Assembly (NCBI GenBank): GCA_039817385.1 | Contig: JBCBVY010000001.1 | Span: forward strand, 794,976-858,975 | Direction of reading: 5' to 3' | Source of the DNA: JBCBCP01 sp039817385 | GTDB taxonomy: Bacteria; Pseudomonadota; Alphaproteobacteria; Rhodobacterales; Rhodobacteraceae | Length of the DNA: 64,000 nucleotides | Part shown: in pieces, positions 50,196 to 58,578 of the stretch | Layout of the letters: every line of letters begins with the position of its first letter | Numbering within the stretch: the stretch's first letter is position 1 | Position numbers and translations under genes: made by a program | The notes under the pieces: generated by a model | Told to the model about the DNA's origin: nothing | Seen by the model: only the letters and a program-made list of their open reading frames with translations | The model's database searches: none

Positions 50196-52148
50196 ATGTC
50201 AGACCTTCTGTCCGGGTCCAGCCCATCCGATTACGATGCCTCCTCCATCCAGGTTCTGGAGGATATGGAGCATGTCCGCCTGCGCCCCGGCATGTATATC
50301 GGCGGCACGGATGACCGCGCGCTGCACCACATGGTGGCCGAGATCATCGACAATTCGATGGACGAAGCTGTGGCCGGGCACGCCACATGGATCGAGGTTG
50401 AACTGCATGAAGACGGGCGCGTCTCTGTCCGGGATAACGGGCGGGGCATTCCGGTTGGCCCGCACCCGAAGGACCCGTCCAAGAGCGCGCTGGAAATCAT
50501 CTTTTGCACGCTGAACGCGGGTGGCAAGTTTTCAGGCGACAGCTATGAAACATCTGGCGGGTTGCACGGGGTTGGCTCTTCGGTTGTGAATGCGCTGAGC
50601 GATCACCTACGGGTAGAGGTCGCGCGCGAGCGCAAGCTTTACGCGATGGAATTTGCCCGGGGCGTGCCGCAAGGCAGCCTGGAGCAGATCGGCGCGGCCC
50701 CAAACCGGCGCGGCACGTCCGTGACCTTTCACCCGGACCCGGAGATTTTCGGCAGCTTGACGCTGAAGCCGGCGCGCCTGTTCAAGATGGCGCGGTCCAA
50801 GGCGTACCTGTTCTCCGGCGTTGAAATCCGGTGGAAGAGTGCGCTGGCCGATGGCGACACGCCGATGGAGGCTACCTTCCGCTTTCCGGGCGGGCTGAGC
50901 GACTATCTGAATGAGACACTGGCGGAGGCGACGACCTACGCCGACGCGCCCTTCTCCGGCTCTGTGTCGTTCGAGAAGTTCAACGCGCCGGGCAAGGTGG
51001 AATGGGCGGTCAACTGGACGCCCAGCCGCGACGGTTTCATCCAATCCTATTGCAACACCGTGCCCACGCCTGAGGGTGGCACGCACGAGGCGGGGTTCTG
51101 GGCGGCGATCCTCAAGGGGATCAAAGCCTATGGCGAGTTGGCGAACAACAAGAAGGCGGGGATGATCACGCGCGAAGACCTCGTTGCCGGGGCGGGTGCG
51201 CTGGTATCTTGCTTCATCCGGGAGCCGGAATTTGTGGGCCAGACCAAAGACCGGCTCGCCACGGTCGAGGCGCAGCGGATGGTCGAGAATTCCGTGCGCG
51301 ATCACTTTGACAACTGGCTTGCGGCGGACACAAAAAGCGCGGGGTCGATCCTCGACTTTCTGGTGCTGCGCGCCGAAGAGCGCGTGCGGCGGCGGCAGGA
51401 GAAGGAGACCGCGCGCAAATCTGCGACGAAGAAGCTGCGCCTGCCCGGCAAGCTGGTCGATTGCTCGAACGCGTCCCGCGAGGGCACGGAGCTCTTCATC
51501 GTCGAGGGCGACTCGGCGGGCGGCAGTGCCAAGATGGCGCGGGACCGCAAGACGCAGGCCCTTCTGCCCCTGCGCGGCAAGATCCTGAACGTGCTGGGCG
51601 CGGCGTCGTCGAAGCTGGGCTCGAATGCGGAGATTTCGGACCTCACGCAGGCTTTGGGCGTTGGGCTGGGGTCCAAGTTCAACGTGGACGACCTGCGCTA
51701 TGACAAGATCATCATAATGACCGATGCGGATGTGGATGGCGCGCACATCGCCGCGCTGTTGATGACGTTCTTCTTCACCCAGATGCGGCCGATGATTGAT
51801 GCAGGGCATTTGTATCTCGCGTGCCCGCCCCTCTTCCGGCTGACACAGGGCGCGCGGCGGGTCTATTGCCTCGACGAGGCGGAGCGGGACATGTGGCTGG
51901 AGAAGGGCCTTGGCGGGAAAGGCAAGATCGACGTGTCGCGCTTCAAGGGCCTGGGCGAGATGGACGCGAAGGACCTCAAAGAGACCACGATGAATGTGGA
52001 GACGCGCAAGCTGATCCAGGTGCGGATTGACGAGGACGAGCCGGGGCAGACGGGGGATCTTGTGGAGCGGTTGATGGGCAAGAAGCCCGAGTTGCGGTTC
52101 CAGTATATCCAGGAGAACGCGCGGTTCGTGGAGGAGTTGGATGTTTAG
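50196..52148 (+). CDS. parE: DNA topoisomerase IV subunit B
   Basis: 650 residues from ATG 50196; a GTG at 50163 would add 11 residues with no ribosome site. GHKL ATPase EIIDNSMDEAVAG and DNGRGIPV, then TGGLHGVGSSVVNALS, and the TOPRIM motifs EGDSAGGSAKMARDR and DADVDGAHIAAL. C-terminus intact. Unlinks daughter chromosomes together with ParC, which is not in this window. Confidence 0.96.
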   Translation: MSDLLSGSSPSDYDASSIQVLEDMEHVRLRPGMYIGGTDDRALHHMVAEIIDNSMDEAVAGHATWIEVELHEDGRVSVRDNGRGIPVGPHPKDPSKSALEIIFCTLNAGGKFSGDSYETSGGLHGVGSSVVNALSDHLRVEVARERKLYAMEFARGVPQGSLEQIGAAPNRRGTSVTFHPDPEIFGSLTLKPARLFKMARSKAYLFSGVEIRWKSALADGDTPMEATFRFPGGLSDYLNETLAEATTYADAPFSGSVSFEKFNAPGKVEWAVNWTPSRDGFIQSYCNTVPTPEGGTHEAGFWAAILKGIKAYGELANNKKAGMITREDLVAGAGALVSCFIREPEFVGQTKDRLATVEAQRMVENSVRDHFDNWLAADTKSAGSILDFLVLRAEERVRRRQEKETARKSATKKLRLPGKLVDCSNASREGTELFIVEGDSAGGSAKMARDRKTQALLPLRGKILNVLGAASSKLGSNAEISDLTQALGVGLGSKFNVDDLRYDKIIIMTDADVDGAHIAALLMTFFFTQMRPMIDAGHLYLACPPLFRLTQGARRVYCLDEAERDMWLEKGLGGKGKIDVSRFKGLGEMDAKDLKETTMNVETRKLIQVRIDEDEPGQTGDLVERLMGKKPELRFQYIQENARFVEELDV

Positions 52149-52208
52149 AGGTGAGTAGCCCCAGTCAAGGCGTTCTCTCACGCTCTTAGCGCTTTAGGCG
52201 CACAGCGT

Positions 52209-52245
52209 GTCGCGAAACCGCAACGACTTTCGGGCTTTTCGCGAC
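52209..52245. terminator. Hairpin downstream of parE
   Basis: GTCGCGAAA (52209-52217) and TTTCGCGAC (52237-52245), perfect 9-bp arms, 19-base loop. It starts 60 bases past the parE stop. Terminator is plausible; no T-run follows. Confidence 0.45.
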
Positions 52246-52257
52246 GATCCATAAAGC

Positions 52258-52418
52258 GGTGGGTTGCGCCCACCCTACGCAAAACCGAAGACTGCGCCCA
52301 AGTGGCTATGAGCAGCGCGGTGCCATCGGCGTTGGTTCCGCGTAGGCTCAGCACAACCGCGTAGGGTGGGTGACAACCCACCATGTCTCGGCAGACAGGT
52401 GGGTTCCACCCACCCTAC
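52258..52418. repeat. Three copies of the GTAGGGTGGG repeat
   Basis: Copies at 52258-52280, 52361-52382 and 52398-52418. The last two are inverted relative to each other with a 15-base spacer, making a larger hairpin. The third copy supplies the TAG stop (52415-52417) of the small minus-strand gene. 52281-52360 shows no gene. Confidence 0.8.
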
Positions 52419-52495
52419 ACCACCGCCCCTACAACACCCCAAAGGCTCATCAGAGCAATAAAAGCAGCAACAGTCGGTACGATCACACGGGTCAT
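52415..52495 (-). CDS. 26-residue hydrophobic membrane peptide
   Basis: ATG 52495 preceded by AAGGAAAAG, a good ribosome site. Translation is MTRVIVPTVAAFIALMSL, then WGVVGAVV, an N-terminal Arg and then one membrane-spanning stretch. Stop lies inside the repeat. Small single-pass proteins often regulate membrane complexes. Nothing more can be said from sequence. Too short for usual gene callers. Confidence 0.5.
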   Translation of the reverse strand: MTRVIVPTVAAFIALMSLWGVVGAVV

Positions 52496-52666
52496 GGTCT
52501 TTTCCTTTCCGGGCGGAGGGGTGGCCCATCCGCGGTGTTTGCCTGCGGCGGGATGCCGCGGCCTTGTGACCATGAGGTGGGACCGCTGTGGCCGCTTCGC
52601 AAAACACGTCTGCTCACGGCGCCGGGACGGCTTGAAACATCCCCGCGCCCGCGCCACAGTCCGCGC

Positions 52667-53074
52667 ATGGATCGCGACGCTGCCCAGACTTTCCTTGAAA
52701 CCGCCTTTGCGCCCTGGGTGCTCGCGCTGAAACCGGACGTCACCGCGTTCGGTCCAGACGCCGCCGTATTGACCATCCCCATCACCGCGGACATTGCCCG
52801 GGCGGGCGGGATCGTGTCGGGGCAGACGATGGCGACACTGGCGGATACGGCGATGGTGCTCGCCTGCATCGGGCATCTGGGCGCGCTGGTGCCCGTCTCC
52901 ACCGTCACGCTCGATACGCAGTTCCTGCGCCCTGGCTCCGGTGAGACGCTCAGCGCCCATGCGGAGGTGACGCGGGCCGGGCGGGCGATGATCTTTGCGC
53001 GTTGCACACTGACCACCGCGCCCGGCGGCAAGACTGTGGCGCTAGCCACCGCAACCTTCGCGCGGTCGACATGA
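52667..53074 (+). CDS. PaaI-type thioesterase (hotdog fold)
   Basis: 135 residues from ATG 52667. Hotdog pattern: ARAGGIVSGQTMATLADTAMVLAC, VSTVTLDTQFLRPGSGETLSAHAEVTRAGRAMIFARCTLT. The GGIVSGQ-A-LAD helix is the catalytic segment of PaaI/YdiI-type acyl-CoA thioesterases (Asp in LADTAM). Substrate unknown. The lipoprotein gene begins 25 bases later. Confidence 0.85.
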   Translation: MDRDAAQTFLETAFAPWVLALKPDVTAFGPDAAVLTIPITADIARAGGIVSGQTMATLADTAMVLACIGHLGALVPVSTVTLDTQFLRPGSGETLSAHAEVTRAGRAMIFARCTLTTAPGGKTVALATATFARST

Positions 53075-53099
53075 CGTGCGCCCCGGGAAAGGTCGCGAT

Positions 53100-53774
53100 A
53101 TGATCCGCGCGCTGATGATCCTCCTGCTGCTCGCGGGCTGCGGCCGCGCCCTGACAGAGACGGAGCGCGCCTTTGTCCAGTCCATTCATGGCGACATGGT
53201 CGACACCGACCGGGTGCGCTTCCTCGACAACGCGCCAACCCGCGCGGTGACCTTTACAAGGCCCGCGCGCCCGCGGGTGACCTGCCGGGAGCGGATCTTT
53301 CCGCCCATCGAGACGGAGACGATCACCACCAAACCCGCCGCCGTCGCGCTGTTCAATGCCGTCTGGTATGACCGGGATTGGTATCTGGACGACTACCTGC
53401 CCGATTACCCGGACCGCATCGGGCTGATCGCCGCGATGCTCTTTGCCCATGAGCTGACGCATATCTGGCAGTGGCAGAACCGGGATTTAACCGGCTACCA
53501 CCCGCTGAAGGCCGCGGCGGAGCATAACCAGCCGGACCCTTACCTGTTTGATGTGGAGGCGAACCCGCGTTTCCTTGACTACGGCTATGAGCAGCAAGGC
53601 TCCATCGTGGAGGAATTTGTCTGCTGCCGCGCGCTGGCGCCCGAGGCGGAGCGGACCAAGCGGCTGCACGCGCTGATTGCGCAGGTTATGCCGGTCGCGC
53701 CGCTGCCGCAATCGCGCCCCTACGACGTGGGGCTGCCCTGGGACGGGGTGGAGCTGAACGGCATCTGCGACTAG
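53100..53774 (+). CDS. Lipoprotein with HExxH zinc-protease motif
   Basis: 224 residues from ATG 53100. Lipobox LLAGC with Cys14. Central motif FAHELTHIWQWQ (His117-Glu118, His121) is a zinc HExxH. A downstream GSIVEEFVCC supplies a Glu that could be the third ligand, as in gluzincins. Two adjacent Cys (CC) follow that Glu. No family recognised beyond the metalloprotease motif. Expected in the periplasmic face of a membrane. Confidence 0.75.
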   Translation: MIRALMILLLLAGCGRALTETERAFVQSIHGDMVDTDRVRFLDNAPTRAVTFTRPARPRVTCRERIFPPIETETITTKPAAVALFNAVWYDRDWYLDDYLPDYPDRIGLIAAMLFAHELTHIWQWQNRDLTGYHPLKAAAEHNQPDPYLFDVEANPRFLDYGYEQQGSIVEEFVCCRALAPEAERTKRLHALIAQVMPVAPLPQSRPYDVGLPWDGVELNGICD

Positions 53775-53806
53775 GCGGCTTCATCTCTTGCAAGAAATGA
53801 CCCTGC

Positions 53807-53825
53807 GCGATCCTTCAAGGATCGC
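53807..53825. terminator. Second copy of the GATCCTTCAAGGATC hairpin
   Basis: GCGATCCTTCAAGGATCGC, identical over 19 bases to 27315-27333. It lies between convergent genes (ends at 53774 and 53827). An imperfect palindrome TCATCTCTTGCAAGAAATGA (53781-53800) precedes it, the same two-hairpin layout as at 27.3 kb. Confidence 0.7.
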
Positions 53826-53826
53826 C

Positions 53827-54813
53827 TCACGCGGCCAGCGCTTGCGCCAACGCCCACAGCTCATTCGGGACCTCCACCGGGTCCGCATCAGCGCGCATCT
53901 GTCCGGGCAGGCGTGCGCCGGGGTCTTGCCCCACGGCCTCGGTCAGCGCCGTCAGCCGGTCTTGAAATGCGCCCGACGTGCCGGGGTCGATCAGGATGTA
54001 ATACTGACCCAGATCATGCGGCGGCCCCTCCGGCGCCTTGAGCGGTTTGACATCGCGGCTGAGCACAGACCCGGTTAGCCCTGCGGCAAGCAGTTCGGCC
54101 ATCACGCCGAGGCCCCAGCCCTTTGCCCCGCCCATCGACACGAGCGCGCCTTGCAACGCCGCCTCCGGGTCGGTGGTCGGCGCGCCGTCTGCGTCCACGG
54201 CCCAGCCTTCGGGAATCCGCGCGCCCGCCGCCTTGGCCATCGTGATCTTGCCGAGCGCAACGGCGGTGGTGGACATGTCGAACTGCATCGCAAGCCCGCC
54301 CTGCCCGTCAGGAACCGAAAAGGCGATCGGGTTGGTGCCAATGACGCGGGATTTGCCGCCCGGCGGGGCCACAATGGGGGAGGCGTTGGTCGCTCCGAAC
54401 CCGATGAAACCGGCACGCGCGATCTGTTCGGTGAAATAGCCCAGCGCAGTGCAGGTGTGGGCATGGCCCACGGCGAGCGTCGCCACCCCGTTGCGCCGCG
54501 CCGCATCCAGCGCCGGGGTCAGCCCGTAGGCAAAAGCCGGCTGGGCAAAACCAAAGCGCGCATCAACCGACACGACCGCGGCCCGCGGCGCATCCACAAC
54601 CGGCACCGCGTCGCCCTTGACCCGCCCACTGCGCAGCTGTTGGCAGTAGCTTTCGAGGTAATAGAGGCCACAAATCTTGTTGCCCGTGGCCTCCGCCTTG
54701 CGCACCGCCCGGGCCACCTCTGCCGCGGGAAAGGGCGCGGCCCCGTGCGCACGCAGCGCGGCGGCAGTGACCGCTTCGATCTCGTCGAGGGGGACGGAAA
54801 TGGTGTCGGGCAT
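53827..54813 (-). CDS. Ldh2/YbiC-type NAD(P)-dependent malate/lactate dehydrogenase family
   Basis: 328 residues from ATG 54813. Family features: GLYYLESYCQQLRSGRV, VDARFGFAQPAFAYGL, VGHAHTCTALGYFTEQIAR with catalytic His, GATNASPIVAPPGGKSRVIGTNPIAFSVP, and KGWGLGVMAELLAAGLTG. Reduces a 2-keto acid or imine (malate, lactate, ureidoglycolate or a cyclic imino acid); the substrate is not determined. Confidence 0.87.
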   Translation of the reverse strand: MPDTISVPLDEIEAVTAAALRAHGAAPFPAAEVARAVRKAEATGNKICGLYYLESYCQQLRSGRVKGDAVPVVDAPRAAVVSVDARFGFAQPAFAYGLTPALDAARRNGVATLAVGHAHTCTALGYFTEQIARAGFIGFGATNASPIVAPPGGKSRVIGTNPIAFSVPDGQGGLAMQFDMSTTAVALGKITMAKAAGARIPEGWAVDADGAPTTDPEAALQGALVSMGGAKGWGLGVMAELLAAGLTGSVLSRDVKPLKAPEGPPHDLGQYYILIDPGTSGAFQDRLTALTEAVGQDPGARLPGQMRADADPVEVPNELWALAQALAA

Positions 54814-54893
54814 CGGCGCGCGCTCTTCTTTTGTCTGTCCTGCAAAGGTCAGACAGATCAAGAAGTTGCGCAGCCTGTCAACCCGGCAAAACC

Positions 54894-56336
54894 CTAGGGC
54901 GTGATCTGGAACACGATCAGGTCCGGGGCGATTTCCGCGGTCAGTCCTTCGAGCACGATGACGGTACCATTGCTCAGCTGAACGTCAACGCCGTCTTCGG
55001 AAAGGGTTTGACCCGTCACGTTCAACTCAGGATCGGTGCCCGTGACCAGGACGCTGTCAAAAGCGGGGTCAAAATCGGTGACGCGCACCCGGACCTGTGC
55101 GTCGCCGCTCAGGCCGAACACATCCGCCCCGTCACCGCCCGTTGCGATATCCCCGTCACCCAGCGCAAAAAGGTCCGCGCCGGCGCCGCCATCCAGAGTG
55201 TCCACAGCCTCATCGGAGACCCCGCCCGTCAGGCTGTCGTCCCCGGCCCCGCCAAAGAGCGTGTCTGCGCCCGTCCCGCCGTTGAGGCTGTCGGTGCCGT
55301 CGCCGCCGTCTAGAAGGTCGCCGCCAGCGCCGCCGTCCAGCTCGTCCGCGCCTTCGGCGCCCTCCAGCAGGTCACCGCCAGAGCCGCCCACAAGCGTGTC
55401 GAGGCCTGCGCCCCCGTCCAGCGTGTCGTTGTCCGGGCCGCCGCTCAGCAGGTCATCGCCCGCACCGCCCGACAGCGTGTCCGACATGCCCAGGCCGCTC
55501 AGCGTGTCATTCCCGGCGCCGCCCGTGAGGCTGTCGCCAAGCATGTCAGAGCCGGTCAGGGTCTGATCAAGCGCTGCGCCAGGCTGCTCAGCGGGCTGGT
55601 CACCAGGCTCCTCTCCAGGCTCTTGAACATCGCTCTCGTCGGCCGCGGCCTGCACGATGCTGACCGTCTCAGCCGAGATCTCCTCGGTCAGGCCCTGAAG
55701 TAGAAAACTCGCCCCTGAGGTCAGGTTCACCACAACACCGGCGGACGTCACCTCCTGTCCATCGACGGAGACCTCTTCGCCCGCCGCGACGTTCACGACC
55801 AGCGCGTCTTCGGCCGGGTCGAAATCGGTGACGATGGCCTGTCCGTTTTCGCCTTCGGTCAGTTGGAAGCTGTCTGCGCCTGTGCCGCCGGTGCCCGCAT
55901 CGCCCGCGGCAAGGAAAAGCACATCATCGCCGTCCCCGCCATCGAGCGTGTCTTCGGAGGCGTCGCGCGGTGCCGCTTCGGTCCCGCCATAAAGCGTATC
56001 CGCGCCTTCGTTGCCGGAAACAAGGTCTGCATCTGCGCCGCCACTGACGACGTCGTCACCGAGCCCGCCCGACAGAATATCAAACCCCGCGCCACCTTGC
56101 ACGGTGTCTGCCCCATCGCCGCCGGACAGCGTGTCCGCACCGCCAAGCCCGTCGATAAGATCATTGCCCGCGGTGCCCTCCAGCAGGTCCGCTGTGGCAT
56201 CCCCCCCGGCCAGTGTGTCGCCTTCCGGGGGCGTTTCGCCGCCTTCCATGTCGTCCGTGTCATCGCTTCCGCGGTCATCGAAGGCCGCGAGGAGAGGGCC
56301 AAAAGCGGCGATGAACATTATGAGGGCGGCAGACAT
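54894..56336 (-). CDS. RTX calcium-binding repeat protein
   Basis: 480 residues from ATG 56336 (GGAG nine bases upstream). One hydrophobic segment near the start (ALIMFIAAFGPLLAAF), then more than 20 GGxGxDxLx nonapeptides in three blocks, for example GGDGADTVQGGAGFDILSGG, separated by beta segments (AIVTDFDPAEDALVVNVAAG). Nonapeptides wrap into Ca2+-binding parallel beta rolls. Acidic and Gly/Asp-rich. Probably surface-associated. No type I secretion genes are in the window. A perfect TAACC-GGTGTT-GGTTA repeat is upstream at 56363-56378. Confidence 0.87.
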   Translation of the reverse strand: MSAALIMFIAAFGPLLAAFDDRGSDDTDDMEGGETPPEGDTLAGGDATADLLEGTAGNDLIDGLGGADTLSGGDGADTVQGGAGFDILSGGLGDDVVSGGADADLVSGNEGADTLYGGTEAAPRDASEDTLDGGDGDDVLFLAAGDAGTGGTGADSFQLTEGENGQAIVTDFDPAEDALVVNVAAGEEVSVDGQEVTSAGVVVNLTSGASFLLQGLTEEISAETVSIVQAAADESDVQEPGEEPGDQPAEQPGAALDQTLTGSDMLGDSLTGGAGNDTLSGLGMSDTLSGGAGDDLLSGGPDNDTLDGGAGLDTLVGGSGGDLLEGAEGADELDGGAGGDLLDGGDGTDSLNGGTGADTLFGGAGDDSLTGGVSDEAVDTLDGGAGADLFALGDGDIATGGDGADVFGLSGDAQVRVRVTDFDPAFDSVLVTGTDPELNVTGQTLSEDGVDVQLSNGTVIVLEGLTAEIAPDLIVFQITP

Positions 56337-56437
56337 GGCAAAACACTCCGAACAGGGGCCACTAACCGGTGTTGGTTAACACGAACCGAGGGTAACGCCG
56401 CCGATTCTCCTAAAAACAAAGCGTTTCCGGATTGGCG

Positions 56438-57130
56438 TTAATCGCGGCTGACGGACGTTAGGGCACCTGCCTCAAGTCTTACCGTGCGGTCCATGCGCGC
56501 GGCCAGCTCAAGGTTGTGGGTGGCCACCAGCGCCGCCAGCCCTGTCTCGCGCACGAGGTCCATCAGCACAGCAAACACCGTGTCGGAGGTAGCAGGGTCA
56601 AGGTTGCCTGTTGGCTCGTCCGCGAGCAAAAGGCGCGGCGCGTTGGCCAGCGCGCGGCAGAAGGCCACCCGCTGCGCCTCCCCGCCGGACAGGTCCGCGG
56701 GCCGGTGCCCCGCGCGGTGGGCAACGCCGACACGGGTCAGCAGGTCCGCCGCGCGGGCCTCGGCCTCTGCCCGGGCGCGGCCTGCCGCCAGTTGGGGCAA
56801 GACGATGTTCTCGGTGGCGGTGAACTCGGGCAGCAGATGGTGGAACTGGTAGACAAAGCCGATCTTGTCCCGGCGCACCTGCGTGCGCGCCTTGTCCCCT
56901 TGGCCCGCCATGTCCTGCCCATCCACGCGCAGCGTCCCGCCACCCGGGGTATCCAGCAGCCCCGCGATGTGCAGCAGGGTTGACTTGCCTGCCCCCGAAG
57001 GCGCGACAAGGGCGACGACCTCGCCCGGGGCCAGCGTCAGCTCCACGCCGCGCAACACGTCCACCGCGTTGGGGCGCCCTGCGTTGTAGGTTTTGGTGAT
57101 CCCGCTGAGATGCAGTGCCGCATCACTCAT
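56438..57130 (-). CDS. lolD: Lipoprotein-releasing ABC ATPase LolD
   Basis: 230 residues. Walker A APSGAGKST, Q-loop YQFHHLLPEFTATEN, signature LSGGEAQR, Walker B LLLADEPTGNLD, switch THN. The FVYQFHHLLPEF stretch is the LolD hallmark. Powers release of lipoproteins from the inner membrane. Overlaps lolC by 8 bases. Confidence 0.92.
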   Translation of the reverse strand: MSDAALHLSGITKTYNAGRPNAVDVLRGVELTLAPGEVVALVAPSGAGKSTLLHIAGLLDTPGGGTLRVDGQDMAGQGDKARTQVRRDKIGFVYQFHHLLPEFTATENIVLPQLAAGRARAEAEARAADLLTRVGVAHRAGHRPADLSGGEAQRVAFCRALANAPRLLLADEPTGNLDPATSDTVFAVLMDLVRETGLAALVATHNLELAARMDRTVRLEAGALTSVSRD

Positions 57131-58394
57131 AGCGCAGCGCCTCCACCGGGTTCATGCGCGCCGCACGCCGGGCGGGCAGGATCGTGACAAGGAATGCGAG
57201 CGCGAGGCTAAGCCCCATCGCCGCGGCCAGATCGCCCGGGCGCAGCACGGCGGGGGGAAAGAAGAACCCCTGCGCTTCAAGCCCCGCGCGGGCGTTGCCG
57301 GTGATCACGTCCATCAGGGCGTAGACCTGTTCGATATTCAGCGCAAAGAGCACGCCCAGCCCCGCGCCCAGCAGCGTGCCCGCCACCCCGACGGAGGCGC
57401 CGACAAGGATAAAGACCCGCAGGATGGACCCCTCGCTCAGCCCAATGGTGCGCAGGATGCCGATGTCCCGCCCCTTGTTTTTTACCAGCATCACAAGGCC
57501 CGACACGATGTTCAGCGTGGCGATCAGCACGAGGATGAACAGAAGGATATAAAGCGCATTATCCTGCAATTGCAGTGCCCGGATCATACCCCCCGCCCGG
57601 TCGCGCCAGGTCCAGCCATAAGCGGGGCCTTCGGTCGCCTCCAAAATCGCCCGCTCCTGTGCCTCAATCGCCTCGGGGTCGGCGACCATGACATCGATCT
57701 GATCCACCGCGCCTTCGCGGTTCAGAAACCGCTGCGCCTCCGCCAAGGGCAGGTAGGCGCGGGTCTGGTCGATGAAGCTCTGACCAGAGCGGAAGATGTA
57801 GACAACCTCGAACGCGCTAACCCGCGGGGAGGTGCCAAAGGCCGTGCGCACCCCGTTCGGGCTGATGACCCGCACCCGCGCGCCGACCCCGACACCAAGG
57901 CTGCGCGCCAGCCCCTCGCCCAGCGCGATGCCCTCGGGTAGGCGCGCCAGATCGCCCTGCGCCGCCTCCGGTCTGGCGATGCTGGAAAAATCCGCGAGGC
58001 GCGCGGGGGCCACGCCATAAAGCTCCATCGGGGCGTTATTCTGCCGGACATTGGCAATCACACGGCCCTTCACCACGGGCACCGCCGCCTGCACGAAAGG
58101 CACGCGGACGATCCGGTCCGCGACCGCCTCGTAGTCGCGGATGAGCCGGTCAAACCCGCCATCGGCGCGTTCCTGTTCGGTGTAGTAGACCTCAAGATGG
58201 GCAGTGCCGCCAAGAATGATGCGCAAGGTCTCTTCGCGCAGGCCGGTGCGCACGGCGAGCGTCGCGACCAAGGCAAAGACGGCCAAAGTAATCCCGATCA
58301 GGCTGATCCACGTCATCACGCTGACCCCGCCCGTGCTGCGCCGTGCGCGCAGGTAGCGCCAGGCGATCAACCATTCGAAACGGGCAAAGGGCAT
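57123..58394 (-). CDS. lolC: Lipoprotein-releasing permease LolC/LolE
   Basis: 423 residues from ATG 58394. N-terminal segment FEWLIAWRYLRARRSTGGVSVMTWISLIGITLAVFAL is the typical LolC/E start. A large periplasmic domain precedes three C-terminal helices (ILVLIATLNIVSGLVMLVKN, then ILRVFILVGASVGVAGTLLG, LSLALAFLVTILPARRAARMNPVEALRYE), with the terminal FtsX motif intact. Partner of LolD. Only one permease is seen, as expected in alphaproteobacteria. Confidence 0.93.
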   Translation of the reverse strand: MPFARFEWLIAWRYLRARRSTGGVSVMTWISLIGITLAVFALVATLAVRTGLREETLRIILGGTAHLEVYYTEQERADGGFDRLIRDYEAVADRIVRVPFVQAAVPVVKGRVIANVRQNNAPMELYGVAPARLADFSSIARPEAAQGDLARLPEGIALGEGLARSLGVGVGARVRVISPNGVRTAFGTSPRVSAFEVVYIFRSGQSFIDQTRAYLPLAEAQRFLNREGAVDQIDVMVADPEAIEAQERAILEATEGPAYGWTWRDRAGGMIRALQLQDNALYILLFILVLIATLNIVSGLVMLVKNKGRDIGILRTIGLSEGSILRVFILVGASVGVAGTLLGAGLGVLFALNIEQVYALMDVITGNARAGLEAQGFFFPPAVLRPGDLAAAMGLSLALAFLVTILPARRAARMNPVEALRYE

Positions 58395-58578
58395 GGGCGC
58401 GGGCCTCCGGCAAGCTGCCACCCGTTTGGGCAGATTGAAGCAGAAGGTCAAGCTGCCGCGGCAAACGGGTTGGCAAGGCCGCCCGGAATGCTAAACTTTG
58501 GCCCAGAGCGAAGGGGACGAACCCCGCCGCACGGGCGTAAAGTTTGCGCCCACCAACTGCCAAAAGGGCACGTTTCTC

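Noticed and set aside
50607..52181. A 524-residue minus-strand open frame inside parE
   Set aside because: Antisense to conserved GHKL and TOPRIM motifs; only high-GC frame bias explains it.
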